Assembly (NCBI RefSeq): GCF_040371945.1
Contig: NZ_BAABWS010000001.1
Coordinates: forward strand, 558,001 to 622,000
Source: Litorivita sp040371945
GTDB taxonomy: Bacteria > Pseudomonadota > Alphaproteobacteria > Rhodobacterales > Rhodobacteraceae
Direction: 5' to 3'
DNA: 64,000 bases
Part shown: positions 53,016 through 62,448 of the stretch, piece by piece
Position numbering within the stretch: the stretch's first letter is position 1
How the letters are laid out: each line of letters opens with the position of its first letter
The notes under the pieces: generated by a model
What the model was told of the DNA's origin: nothing
Databases searched by the model: none
The model's input: only the letters and a program-made list of their open reading frames with translations
Program-made: the position numbers and the translations under genes

Positions 53016-54169
53016 TGGCTTTGTCCTTCACTGCTATCACTGGCGCTGTTTTCACTGGCGCGGGTCTTGGGCCGCCATCCTTTGGCGAGCGCCTCGACCA
53101 TCTGCGACAAATCATCGGCCGCATCTGGTTTGCCGACGCCGAGCGCCCCTTGCGACATTTTGAGCGCCCCGTCGGGGTGGCCCAAAACCGCGCCTATTTG
53201 CGCGCAAAGCACATCGGGCGCAAGGGCGTCTTCGGGGATCAAGATTGCCGCCCCCGCGTCAACCAATCCGCGCGCATTGGCGGTTTGGTGGTCCCCCGAC
53301 GCGGCGGCAAAAGGAATGAGGATCGAGGGGCGGCCAATGACGCTGATATCGGCGACCGAGGAAGCCCCCGAGCGCGAAATCACCAGTTGCGCCTCGCTCA
53401 TACGGCGCGGCACATCGTGGAAAAACGGCTCGACCTCGGCGTCGATGCCGTGGCTGGCGTAAAATTCGCTGACCCGCGCGCCATCCTCGTCCCGCGCCTG
53501 ATGGGCCACGCGGATGTTGCGCAACACCTCGGGCGGCAGTTTCGAAATCGCCTCGGGCACCACATCGGAGAGAATGCGCGCGCCTTGGCTGCCGCCCATC
53601 ACCAGCAAGGACATCGGATAATCCCCCGGCACGATATAGGCCGCGCCCGCGCGCTCCAACACCGCCGCGCGCACCGGATTGCCGGTGTGAAACCCCTGAA
53701 CGCCTTGCGGCAGATCGGTCGGCCAAGTGCCGCAGGCCACCGCATCCACGCGTTTGGCAAAAACCTTGTTCACACGGCCCAAAATACCGTTTTGCTCGTG
53801 GATCATCCGCGGCTTGCGCAAAATTGTCGCCGCCGCGATCGCGGGGATCGAGGGGTATCCGCCAAATCCGACCACCACCGCAGGCTTGTCGCGCGGCATC
53901 TTCATCGTCGCGCCGAACACCCCGCCCAGAATGCGAAACGGCACGGCCAGCTTGGCCAGAGCGCCGCCGCGCGCGAAGGTCGCGCTGGAGATCTCTTCGA
54001 TCTGCACCGAATGGGGAAAGCCGCCCGTATAGCGCGCGCCGCGTGCATCGGTGCTCAGCTTGACCCGCCAGCCCTTGCGCAGCATCACCTCGGCCAAGGC
54101 CTGCGCGGGGAACATATGCCCGCCCGTGCCGCCCGCCGCGATGATCAAAAGAGGTGCGTTCATATTCAT
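53012..54169 (-). CDS. murG: UDP-GlcNAc:lipid I N-acetylglucosaminyl transferase
   Basis: A 385-residue GT-B glycosyltransferase making lipid II at the inner face of the membrane. The N-terminal GGTGGHMFPA loop and the C-terminal VMGGSQGARILSDVVP and SRSGASSVADISVIGRPSILIPFA motifs bind the lipid and sugar nucleotide. ATG 54169 or 54163 (MNMNAP). A Ser/Gln-rich C-terminal tail of about 20 residues is longer than in E. coli. It follows ftsW by 22 bp. Confidence 0.96.
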   Translation of the reverse strand: MNMNAPLLIIAAGGTGGHMFPAQALAEVMLRKGWRVKLSTDARGARYTGGFPHSVQIEEISSATFARGGALAKLAVPFRILGGVFGATMKMPRDKPAVVVGFGGYPSIPAIAAATILRKPRMIHEQNGILGRVNKVFAKRVDAVACGTWPTDLPQGVQGFHTGNPVRAAVLERAGAAYIVPGDYPMSLLVMGGSQGARILSDVVPEAISKLPPEVLRNIRVAHQARDEDGARVSEFYASHGIDAEVEPFFHDVPRRMSEAQLVISRSGASSVADISVIGRPSILIPFAAASGDHQTANARGLVDAGAAILIPEDALAPDVLCAQIGAVLGHPDGALKMSQGALGVGKPDAADDLSQMVEALAKGWRPKTRASENSASDSSEGQSQ

Positions 54170-54191
54170 ATCTGCGCCCTCGCCCTACCGT

Positions 54192-55358
54192 TTACCGCCC
54201 GCGCCCGCGCAGGATATCGCCGATCTCGCCCTGCGGCCGTGTGCGGGTGAAGGCCAAAAGCATCCCCACCGCAATGCCCGAGGCGATCACCGACGAGCCG
54301 CCGTAGCTGACAAAGGGCAAGGTCATGCCCTTGGCGGGCAAGAGCCGCACCGCCACGCCCATGTTGATCATCGCCTGCACGCCGAACATGCAGGCAAGCC
54401 CCGTGCCCGCGAGGCGGATGAAGGGATCGCGCTCGCGCATCAACCGCATCAAGGAGCGCACCACGATAAAGGCATAAAGCGCAATGATCACCATCACCAG
54501 GATCAACCCGTATTCCTCGGCGGCCACGGCGATGATGAAATCGGTATGGGCATCGGGCAGCGACCATTTCACCTGCCCTTCGCCCAGACCCACGCCAAAG
54601 AACCCGCCCTCGCGGATCGCATTCGTGGCATATCCCAACTGCGTGGTCGGATCGACATCGGGGTTCAAAAACCCGTCGATGCGGCGCGCGAAATGCTCGG
54701 AATTGTTATAGGCAAAGCTGCCCGCCAGCACCACCAGCCCCGCAATCGACAAGAGCAAAATCATCGGCGCACCGGCGACAAAGAACATCACACCCCAGCC
54801 GAACAAAACCAGCGAGGCCTGCCCGAAATCCGGCTGCATCGCCAAAAAGGCAACAATAACAACCGCCAAGATAAAGGACCAACTCATCCCCGGAGGGCCG
54901 TTGATCTCTTGGTTCGCGGCCATCATCCATGCGGCGACCACAACGAACCCTGGCTTGAGAAACTCCGACGGCTGCACCGAAGCAAAGCCAAGACTATACC
55001 AGCGCACCGCGCCCTTGCCAAAATCGGTGCCCAAGAAGGGCAACATCATCAGCGCCGCGAAAGCCGCCAAAAACCCCAGAACCGCCAAACGGCGCACCAG
55101 ATTGGGGTTCATCATCGAGGTGATGAACATCGCCACCATCGCCATGCCGCCAAAAACCGCCTGCCGCTGCACATAATGAAAATGGTCGAACCCGTTTTTC
55201 GCGGCCAAGGGCGGCGAGGCCGCCAGCCCGAGCAAAATCCCGACACCGAAAAGCATCAAAATGCAGGTCATCGACCACTTGTCGATCGTGCGCCACCATT
55301 TGGGAAGAACCGGCTCAACATCCCGAACGGGAATCGTGCCATAGACCATTTCTGTCAT
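54192..55358 (-). CDS. ftsW: Septal SEDS glycosyltransferase FtsW
   Basis: A 388-residue SEDS-family peptidoglycan polymerase, partner of FtsI at the septum. About ten membrane helices are visible; family motifs include GTDFGKGAVRWYSLGFASVQPSEFLKPGFVV, the loop with AVAAEEYGLILVM and the end MTLPFVSYGGSSVIASGIAVGMLLAF. The conserved aspartate in MQPDFGQAS corresponds to the catalytic SEDS residue region. The ATG at 55358 is selected because the extension upstream is not hydrophobic or conserved in type. Confidence 0.95.
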   Translation of the reverse strand: MTEMVYGTIPVRDVEPVLPKWWRTIDKWSMTCILMLFGVGILLGLAASPPLAAKNGFDHFHYVQRQAVFGGMAMVAMFITSMMNPNLVRRLAVLGFLAAFAALMMLPFLGTDFGKGAVRWYSLGFASVQPSEFLKPGFVVVAAWMMAANQEINGPPGMSWSFILAVVIVAFLAMQPDFGQASLVLFGWGVMFFVAGAPMILLLSIAGLVVLAGSFAYNNSEHFARRIDGFLNPDVDPTTQLGYATNAIREGGFFGVGLGEGQVKWSLPDAHTDFIIAVAAEEYGLILVMVIIALYAFIVVRSLMRLMRERDPFIRLAGTGLACMFGVQAMINMGVAVRLLPAKGMTLPFVSYGGSSVIASGIAVGMLLAFTRTRPQGEIGDILRGRGR

Positions 55359-55523
55359 GGGTAAACTGCCTAACACTGCCTCATCAAACGGCCCCCGTTT
55401 GAGGGTCCGCACCGCCCGTTTGCCGGGTCTGCCTATAAGTGTAACGCGAAAATTTGCGCGGCGCTAGCCTTTTAGGGGCACAAACGCCTTGCCAAGCGGC
55501 GTTTTGCGCGGCACCTCACCCCC

Positions 55524-56732
55524 ATGGAACAGCGGCATGTAGAGTATGACACATTGATCCTTGGCGCGGGGGCGGCGGGGATGATGTGCGCGGCCCATGC
55601 GGCCCAAGGCGGCGGGCGGGTTTTGGTCATCGACCACGCCAAAGCCGCGGGCGAGAAAATCCGCATATCGGGCGGCGGGCGCTGCAACTTCACCAATATG
55701 CACTGCGCGCCCGAAAATTTCATCAGCCAGAACAAGCACTTCCACAAATCCGCCCTAAGCCGTTACAGCCAATGGGACTTCCTCGATCTGGTGCAAAACC
55801 ACGGCATCGCATGGCACGAAAAAACGCTGGGACAGCTGTTTTGCGACGAAAGCGCCAAGCAGATCGTCGCCATGTTGCTTGACGAAATGGCCCGCGCGGG
55901 GGCGCAGTTGTCGCTGCTCACTTCTGTCGTTGATCTGACCCGTCGCGGCGAGCGGTTTCACGCCAGTTTGGAGGTCGCCGGCAAGCGCAAAAGCGTCACG
56001 GCGCGCCATCTGGTCGTCGCCACGGGGGCAAAATCCATCCCCAAAATGGGCGCGACGGGCTTTGCCTACCAGATCGCCGCGCAATTCGGCATGGCGGTCA
56101 CCCCGACCCGCGCGGGGCTGGTCCCCTTTACCTTCCCCGAAGGCCGTTTTGCGCCGCTGGCAGGCGTGGCGTTGCCGGTTCGCGCCGCGGCGGGAGGCGC
56201 CTCGTTTGAGGAAAACATGCTCTTTACCCATCGCGGCCTTTCGGGTCCGGCGATGTTGCAAATCTCTTCCTATTGGCGCGAGGGCGAAGAGATCGCCATC
56301 AACCTGCTGCCCGCCGCCGATCCCTTCGAGATGCTGCGCGCGCGGCGCCAAGAGCAGGGCCGCAAGAACCTGAGCACCGAACTGGCACGGCTTTTGCCTG
56401 CGAAACTGGCGGATGATCTGAGCAAATCTTGGGGGCTTGCGGGCAATCTGGCTGATCAAAGTGATGCGATGCTGCGGGCACTCTGCGAGCGGCTGACGAA
56501 CCTGCGGCTGACGCCCTCAGGGACCGAAGGCTACCGCACCGCCGAGGTCACCGTCGGCGGGGTCGACACCGATGGGCTATCCTCTTCGACAATGATGTCA
56601 AAAACCGTGCAAGGCCTTTATTTCATTGGTGAAAGCGTCGATGTCACCGGATGGCTCGGCGGCTATAATTTCCAATGGGCATGGTCCTCGGGCGTCGCCG
56701 CAGGCAAGGATATCGCCGCGCGCCGCCCCTAG
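55524..56732 (+). CDS. HI0933-family NAD(P)/FAD-dependent oxidoreductase
   Basis: A 402-residue flavoprotein. The Rossmann FAD motif DTLILGAGAAGMMCAAHAA starts near residue 9 and AGEKIRISGGGRCNFTNMH is the HI0933/YhiN signature; the C-terminal TVGGVDTDGLSSSTMMSKTVQGLYFIGESVDVTGWLGGYNFQWAWSSG closes the FAD site. Biochemical role is unknown for most members. It is the only plus-strand gene inside the dcw cluster, lying between murD and ftsW, divergent from ftsW and convergent with murD, whose stop it overlaps within CTAG. Confidence 0.93.
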   Translation: MEQRHVEYDTLILGAGAAGMMCAAHAAQGGGRVLVIDHAKAAGEKIRISGGGRCNFTNMHCAPENFISQNKHFHKSALSRYSQWDFLDLVQNHGIAWHEKTLGQLFCDESAKQIVAMLLDEMARAGAQLSLLTSVVDLTRRGERFHASLEVAGKRKSVTARHLVVATGAKSIPKMGATGFAYQIAAQFGMAVTPTRAGLVPFTFPEGRFAPLAGVALPVRAAAGGASFEENMLFTHRGLSGPAMLQISSYWREGEEIAINLLPAADPFEMLRARRQEQGRKNLSTELARLLPAKLADDLSKSWGLAGNLADQSDAMLRALCERLTNLRLTPSGTEGYRTAEVTVGGVDTDGLSSSTMMSKTVQGLYFIGESVDVTGWLGGYNFQWAWSSGVAAGKDIAARRP

Positions 56733-58135
56733 GGCGCGCCGGTCACCGCCGCCACCTGCGCCATGAAATCCTCGCCGCGCCGCTCGAAGTTGTCATATTG
56801 ATCAAAACTCGCCGCCGCAGGGGCCAAAAGAACGGTATCACCCGCCTGCGCCTCGGCGCTCGCGCGGCGCACCGCCTCTTCCATCGTGGTGCAGACCTCG
56901 GCGTCAACCCCTTGTAATTGCACCGCGAAACCCGCCGCCTCGCGCCCGATGACATAGGCTTTGATCACCTCGCCCGCCGCCGCCGAAAGGGAAGCAACGC
57001 CGCCCTCCTTCTCCAAGCCACCGCAAATCCAGCGGATACGTTTGAAGGCCGACAGGGCCTTGGCGGCGCTGTCGACATTGGTGGCCTTGCTGTCGTTCAC
57101 ATAGGTCACCCCGCCCGCTTCGGCGACGATCTGGCTGCGGTGCGGCAGCCCGCCATAGCTGGCAAATCCTTGCTCGATCATCCGCGGCGCAAGCCCCAAA
57201 GCGCGGCACACCGCATAGGCGGCGCAGGCGTTTTGATGGTTATGCGCGCCTGGTAAGCCTTTGATTTGACGTAAATCTATTGATCCGATTTGCTTGCCCT
57301 TGCGGTATTCGCTCAAAAACCCCTTGCGCGCAAACACCGTCCATCCGGCCCCCGTCAGCTTTTGCCCCGACGAGACGCGAATGACCCGATCATCGCCCGC
57401 GCCCTCCGACATCTGGTTGGCCAGATATTGCCCCTCGAACTCGTCCACGCCAATCACCGCGCGGTCGGGGCCGCCCTCGGCAAAGAGCCGCCGCTTGGCC
57501 GCGAAATAGCCGCCCATACCGGCGTGGCGATCAAGGTGATCGGCAGAAAGATTAGTAAAAACAGCAATATCGGGGGTCAGAGCACGGGCAAGATCGGTTT
57601 GGTAGCTCGACAGTTCAAGCACCACCACACCGCCATCGTCAGGCTCGTCGATGTCCAGCACCCCGCGCCCGATATTGCCCGCAAGCTGCACCGGTTTTCC
57701 CGCCGCGCCCAGCACATGCGCGATCAGCGCCGAAGTCGTCGATTTGCCGTTCGATCCGGTGACGGCGACGACTTTGGGCGGGCTGTCGTAATCGCTCCAA
57801 TCCTCGGTGGCGAAGCTGCGGAAAAACAGGCCGATGTCATTGTCCACCGGCACGCCAGCCGCCCAAGCCATTGAAACATAAGGGTTTGGCGCGGGGTAGA
57901 GATGCGGGATACCAGGCGAGACCACCAAAAGAGCGACGCCCTCGAACCCCCCTGCCCGCGACAGATCGCGCAGCTCGAAGCCCTCGACCTCGGCCGCCGC
58001 GCGCGCCTGTGGGTTGTCGTCCCAACACAGCGGCACTGCCCCGCCCGCGCGCAAGGCCCGCGCCGCCGTCAGGCCCGACCGACCCAGCCCCAAGACCGCC
58101 ACCTGCAGCCCGTCAAACCCTTGCACCGGAATCAT
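56729..58135 (-). CDS. murD: UDP-N-acetylmuramoylalanine--D-glutamate ligase
   Basis: A 468-residue Mur ligase adding D-Glu. VAVLGLGRSGLTAARAL is the UDP-binding N-terminal motif; AVTGSNGKSTTSALIAHVL is the ATP loop; VFTNLSADHLDRHAGM and LPHRSQIVAEAGGVTYVNDSKATNVDSAAKAL mark the central and C-terminal domains. ATG 58135. A 216-bp gap to mraY contains three phased 11-bp repeats, and its stop overlaps that of the flavoprotein gene. Confidence 0.97.
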   Translation of the reverse strand: MIPVQGFDGLQVAVLGLGRSGLTAARALRAGGAVPLCWDDNPQARAAAEVEGFELRDLSRAGGFEGVALLVVSPGIPHLYPAPNPYVSMAWAAGVPVDNDIGLFFRSFATEDWSDYDSPPKVVAVTGSNGKSTTSALIAHVLGAAGKPVQLAGNIGRGVLDIDEPDDGGVVVLELSSYQTDLARALTPDIAVFTNLSADHLDRHAGMGGYFAAKRRLFAEGGPDRAVIGVDEFEGQYLANQMSEGAGDDRVIRVSSGQKLTGAGWTVFARKGFLSEYRKGKQIGSIDLRQIKGLPGAHNHQNACAAYAVCRALGLAPRMIEQGFASYGGLPHRSQIVAEAGGVTYVNDSKATNVDSAAKALSAFKRIRWICGGLEKEGGVASLSAAAGEVIKAYVIGREAAGFAVQLQGVDAEVCTTMEEAVRRASAEAQAGDTVLLAPAAASFDQYDNFERRGEDFMAQVAAVTGAP

Positions 58136-58245
58136 GCCCGCCCCCGTCGTTGTTGCCCGCACAATGCCCCCGCGCGCGCCGCGCGACAAGGCCCCCGCGC
58201 GCGCCGCCCCGCAAGGGGCAGATCAGGGCGCGAAATCGCTGTCTG

Positions 58246-58278
58246 TATCACGTCGGTATAACGTCGGTATTGCGTCGG
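58246..58278. repeat. Three tandem 11-bp repeats upstream of murD
   Basis: TATCACGTCGG (58246-58256), TATAACGTCGG (58257-58267), TATTGCGTCGG (58268-58278): identical at 8 of 11 positions in all three, with strict 11-bp phasing, about one helical turn. They lie 111-143 bp upstream of the murD start in the mraY-murD gap and could be a multi-site operator or promoter element. Confidence 0.7.
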
Positions 58279-58351
58279 TGGCCATATCGGCGGACCTGCA
58301 ACGCGCGCAAACCCGCGAGCGCCTTGCCCGCGTCCCGCGCGCATTTACGCC

Positions 58352-59434
58352 CTAACGCACCTTGAGCGTCGCCAGACCGATCATCGCGAGGATCAGCGCG
58401 ATGATCCAGAAGCGGATCACGATCTGCGGCTCGGCCCAGCCTTTTTTCTCGTAATGGTGATGGATCGGCGCCATGAGGAACACCCGCTTGCCGGTGCGTT
58501 TGAAATAGAGCACCTGAATGATCACCGAGAGCGCCTCGACCACGAACAGCCCGCCGACGATGGCCCAGACGATTTCATGTTTGGTGGCCACGGCAATGGC
58601 CCCCAAGGCCCCGCCAAGCGCCAGCGATCCGGTATCGCCCATAAACACCGCAGCGGGCGGCGCGTTATACCACAAAAAGCCCAAACCGCCGCCGATCAGA
58701 CCGGCGCAGAAGATCAAAATCTCGCCCGTGCCCTCGACGTAATGCACATCAAGATATCCGGCGAAAACCGAGTTGCCGACGAAATAGGAGATCACCCCCA
58801 AAGTCGCCGAGGCAATCATCACCGGCATGATCGCCAACCCGTCCAGCCCGTCGGTCAGGTTCACCGCATTGGCCGATCCGACGATCACGATGATCGCAAA
58901 AGGCACAAAGAACATGCCCGTATTGAGCAAAACATCTTTGAACACCGGCAGGGCGATTTGATATTGCAAGGCATCGGGGTGGTATTGCGTGGCCCAAAAA
59001 GCGGCAATGCCAGAGATCAAAAAGCCGAGCAATAGCCGCAATTTACCGGGCACACCTGCGGTGTTTTGCTTGGAGACTTTGGCATAGTCATCGGCAAAAC
59101 CGATGGCGCCGAAGGACATGGTGACAAACAGCACCATCCACACATAGGGATTGTCGAGCCGCGCCCAAAGCAGCGTCGAGGTCAGCAAGGCCCCGACGAT
59201 CAACAGCCCGCCCATCGTGGGGGTTCCGGCCTTGACGAAATGACCCTCGGGGCCGTCATCGCGGATCGGCTGGCCCTTGCCTTGGCGGCGGCGCAGCACG
59301 TTGATCAAGGGTTTGCCGAAGATAAAACCAAAGACCAGCGCCGTCAGAAAGGCCCCACCGGCGCGGAAGGTGATATAGCGGAAGAGGTTGAAAAAATCCC
59401 CACCGTCCGACAGTCCGGTTAACCAATAAAACAT
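58352..59434 (-). CDS. mraY: Phospho-N-acetylmuramoyl-pentapeptide transferase
   Basis: A 360-residue polytopic enzyme that makes lipid I from UDP-MurNAc-pentapeptide and undecaprenyl phosphate. Motifs: KAGTPTMGGLLIVGALL, GFADDYAKVSKQNTAGV (aspartates of the active site), NAVNLTDGLDGLAIMPVM, FLWYNAPPAAVFMGDTGSLALGG and the C-terminal MAPIHHHYEKKGW. About ten membrane helices. It follows murF by 81 bp. Confidence 0.98.
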   Translation of the reverse strand: MFYWLTGLSDGGDFFNLFRYITFRAGGAFLTALVFGFIFGKPLINVLRRRQGKGQPIRDDGPEGHFVKAGTPTMGGLLIVGALLTSTLLWARLDNPYVWMVLFVTMSFGAIGFADDYAKVSKQNTAGVPGKLRLLLGFLISGIAAFWATQYHPDALQYQIALPVFKDVLLNTGMFFVPFAIIVIVGSANAVNLTDGLDGLAIMPVMIASATLGVISYFVGNSVFAGYLDVHYVEGTGEILIFCAGLIGGGLGFLWYNAPPAAVFMGDTGSLALGGALGAIAVATKHEIVWAIVGGLFVVEALSVIIQVLYFKRTGKRVFLMAPIHHHYEKKGWAEPQIVIRFWIIALILAMIGLATLKVR

Positions 59435-59515
59435 GCGACACGTCCCTCATTTAGTCTTTTGCGGGGGCTACCCCCCGATATCTATGCCCTGCGCGCCCTA
59501 AAACGGCAAAGCAAA

Positions 59516-60943
59516 TCAGTCCCGCGCGGCTTGGCCCAATTTGCGCAGCGCGTCAACAACCGTGCTCACTTTGCTGCCCTTGGAGCCTTTGACCAGCACC
59601 ACATCGCCCGCATCGACCAAGCGGTGCACCACGGCGGCCATTTCGGGCGCGCCCTCGAACCATTTGCCGCGCTGCGCCTGCGGCAAGGCCTCATGCAGGG
59701 CGCGCATCCGCGGCCCGACGCAATGCACAAGGTCGAGATCAGTGATGTAATCAAGCTCGGCCAAACCCGCGTGCATGGCGTGCTCGCCTGGGCCAAGTTC
59801 GAGCATATCGCCCAAGATCGCGATGCGGCGCCCCTTGCTGACGCGGCCCAGCCCGTCCTTGGGCTGCGCGGCGGCGAGCACCTCGAGCGCGGCGCTCATC
59901 GAGGTGGGATTGGCGTTGAACGCATCGTCGATCAATTCCATCACCGCCTCTGCATCGCCGCGATCAAGGCAAACCTCTTCGCGGGTGCCGCGCCCTGCGG
60001 GCGGGCGCCAACGGCCGATATCGGTGGCCGCAATCGCCGCATCGGCGCCAAGCGCATCGGCCACGGCCAGCACGCCCAAAGCGTTCATCGCAAAATGCCG
60101 CCCCGCGCTGTCCAATTTGAAATGCACCGGCGCGCCGGAAATCTCGGCGCTGATCACCGTGGCATCGCCGATCAGCTTGACGCCGGTCAGCCGGTAGTCG
60201 GGGGCGCTCTCGCCAAAGCCGATGATATGGGCGCGCTGTGCCTCGGCGGCGGCGCGCAGGATCGGCGTGACCTCCAGATCGGCATTGATCACCGCCGTGC
60301 CATGAGGTTCGAGCCCGCGGAAAATCTCGGCCTTCTCGCGCGCGATGCCCTCGATATTGTCAAAGGCTTCGAGATGGGCGGCGGCGACGGTGGTGACCAT
60401 GGCCACATGCGGGCGCGCCATCATCGCCAGCGGCGCGATCTCGCCCGCGTGGTTCATGCCGATCTCGATCACCGCAAATTCGCTGTCTTGCGGCATCCGC
60501 GCCAAGGTCAGCGGCACGCCCCAATGGTTGTTGTAACTCGCCTCGGCCACATGGCAGCGCCCCTGCCCCGACAAAACATCGCGCAGCATTTCCTTGGTCG
60601 AGGTCTTGCCCACCGATCCGGTGACCGCCACAACGCGCGCCCCCGTGCGCGCGCGCGCGGCGCGGCCCAAAGCCTCCAGCGCGGGCAGGACCTCATCGAC
60701 GATCAAAAGCGGCGCATCCTCGGCCACGCCCTCGGGGCGGTGGGTGACCATGGCCGCGCCCGCGCCTTTGGCCAATGCCTGCGCCACAAATTCATGCCCG
60801 TCGCGCGCGGCGGCCAGCGCCACAAACAAATCGCCCTCTTTGATCGTGCGCGTGTCGATCGACACGCCCGTCACCGACCATGTGCCAACGGGCGTCCCGT
60901 CCGTGGCCACCGCCGCATCGGCGGATGTCCAAAGCGCGCTCAT
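59516..60943 (-). CDS. murF: UDP-MurNAc-tripeptide--D-alanyl-D-alanine ligase
   Basis: A 475-residue Mur ligase that adds D-Ala-D-Ala from Ddl. The N-terminal domain reads VSIDTRTIKEGDLFVALAAARDGHEFV; the ATP loop is AVTGSVGKTSTKEMLRDVL, with Val where MurE has Asn; EIGMNHAGEIAPLAMM and the C-terminal DDAFNANPTSMSAAL are MurF marks. Its ATG overlaps the murE stop as ATGA. Confidence 0.97.
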   Translation of the reverse strand: MSALWTSADAAVATDGTPVGTWSVTGVSIDTRTIKEGDLFVALAAARDGHEFVAQALAKGAGAAMVTHRPEGVAEDAPLLIVDEVLPALEALGRAARARTGARVVAVTGSVGKTSTKEMLRDVLSGQGRCHVAEASYNNHWGVPLTLARMPQDSEFAVIEIGMNHAGEIAPLAMMARPHVAMVTTVAAAHLEAFDNIEGIAREKAEIFRGLEPHGTAVINADLEVTPILRAAAEAQRAHIIGFGESAPDYRLTGVKLIGDATVISAEISGAPVHFKLDSAGRHFAMNALGVLAVADALGADAAIAATDIGRWRPPAGRGTREEVCLDRGDAEAVMELIDDAFNANPTSMSAALEVLAAAQPKDGLGRVSKGRRIAILGDMLELGPGEHAMHAGLAELDYITDLDLVHCVGPRMRALHEALPQAQRGKWFEGAPEMAAVVHRLVDAGDVVLVKGSKGSKVSTVVDALRKLGQAARD

Positions 60944-62427
60944 ATCAAACCTCCGTCCAGCGCCATCACCGCGACCGAGGCCTGTTCGGCGTCGTCAAAG
61001 GGCAAGACGTCATCGCCGATCACCTGTCCGGTCTCATGCCCCTTGCCCGCGATGAGCAGCGCATCGCCAGGGCCAAGCGCATCCACCCCGCGCAAGATCG
61101 CCTCGGCGCGGTCGCCGATCTCTTGCGCCGCAGGGCAACCCAGCAAGACCGAGGCGCGGATCGCGGCGGGGTCTTCGGAGCGCGGGTTGTCATCGGTCAC
61201 GATCACCAGATCGGCATTTTGCGCCGCCGCCTCGCCCATCAGGGGGCGTTTGGTCGCATCGCGGTCGCCGCCCGCGCCGATGATCGCCACAAGCCGCCCC
61301 ATGACATGCGGGCGCAGCGCCTTGAGCGCCGTGCTGACCGCATCGGGCGTATGGGCGTAATCGACAAACACCGCCGCGCCGTTTTCGCGTTTGGCCGCCA
61401 GTTGCATGCGCCCGCGCACCGTGGACAGATGCGGCAGGGTCTCGAAAACGCGGTAGGGATCGCCCCCCGCCGCAATGACCAAAGCCGCCGCCAAAGCGAT
61501 ATTTTCCGCCTGAAACCCGCCGATCAGCGGCAAATGCACCTGCTGGCTGCGCCCTTCCCATTCGAAGAGCAGGTCTTGGCCATGGGCGGTGAACCGCTGT
61601 CCTTGGATTTGCAAATCCGCCCCCTCGGTGCGCCCCACGGTGATCAGGTCCTGACCGCGGTTGGCGGCCACTTCGACCATATCGCCGCCGCGCGGCCCGT
61701 CGATATTGATCACCGCCGTGCCCTCTTCGGGCAAAACCCGCGCGAACAATCCCGCCTTGGCGGAGAAATAGGCGTCGAAATTGATGTGATAATCGAGGTG
61801 GTCTTGGGTGAAATTGGTGAAACCGGCGGCCTTGAGTTGCACCCCGTCAAGGCGGCGCTGCTCCAGCCCGTGGCTGGAGGCCTCCATCGCCGCATGGGTG
61901 ACCCCCGCCGCCGCCGCCGCCGCCAGATTGCGGTGCAAGGTGATCGGCTCTGGGGTGGTGTGATGGAGCGGCGCGCTCCATGCGCCCTCAATCCCTGTGG
62001 TGCCAAGGTTGATCGCCTCATGGCCCAGTTCGGTCCAGATTTGCCGCACGAAAGTCGCCACAGAGGTTTTGCCATTGGTGCCGGTCACGGCGATCATGGT
62101 TTCGGGCTGTGCCCCCGACCATAGCGCCGCCGTATAGGCCAAGGTCTGGCGCGGGTCTTCGGCCACGATCACCGCGATATCGGAGGCCGCCAAAGCCGCC
62201 TCGGCCAGCTTCGCCCCCTCGGCATCGGTCAAAACCGCAACCGCGCCGCGCGTGATGGCGCTCTCGATAAAGCTGGCGCCATGCACCTTGGTGCCCGGCA
62301 TGGCGGCAAATAACGTGCCCTCGCGCACCTCGCGGCTGTCCACGGCCAAACCGGTGATCTGGGCCATACGCCCGCCCTGCGCGGTCAGGCCAAGCTCTGC
62401 GAGGGATTTAACTGCGGGGCCTGCCAT
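60940..62427 (-). CDS. murE: UDP-MurNAc-L-Ala-D-Glu--meso-diaminopimelate ligase
   Basis: A 495-residue Mur ligase. N-terminal LAVDSREVREGTLFAAMPG; ATP loop AVTGTNGKTSVATFV; ASSHGLEQRRLDGV; and VTDDNPRSEDP, the meso-diaminopimelate specificity signature (DNPR) at the C-terminus, which shows the third residue is mDAP not lysine. ATG 62427, 21 bp after the ftsI stop. Confidence 0.97.
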   Translation of the reverse strand: MAGPAVKSLAELGLTAQGGRMAQITGLAVDSREVREGTLFAAMPGTKVHGASFIESAITRGAVAVLTDAEGAKLAEAALAASDIAVIVAEDPRQTLAYTAALWSGAQPETMIAVTGTNGKTSVATFVRQIWTELGHEAINLGTTGIEGAWSAPLHHTTPEPITLHRNLAAAAAAGVTHAAMEASSHGLEQRRLDGVQLKAAGFTNFTQDHLDYHINFDAYFSAKAGLFARVLPEEGTAVINIDGPRGGDMVEVAANRGQDLITVGRTEGADLQIQGQRFTAHGQDLLFEWEGRSQQVHLPLIGGFQAENIALAAALVIAAGGDPYRVFETLPHLSTVRGRMQLAAKRENGAAVFVDYAHTPDAVSTALKALRPHVMGRLVAIIGAGGDRDATKRPLMGEAAAQNADLVIVTDDNPRSEDPAAIRASVLLGCPAAQEIGDRAEAILRGVDALGPGDALLIAGKGHETGQVIGDDVLPFDDAEQASVAVMALDGGLI

Positions 62428-62448
62428 TACGTCACCTGTTTTTAGCGC

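Noticed and set aside
59459..61360. A 633-codon plus-strand open frame opposite murF and murE
   Set aside because: It spans the junction of two well-defined Mur ligases and has no motif of its own.
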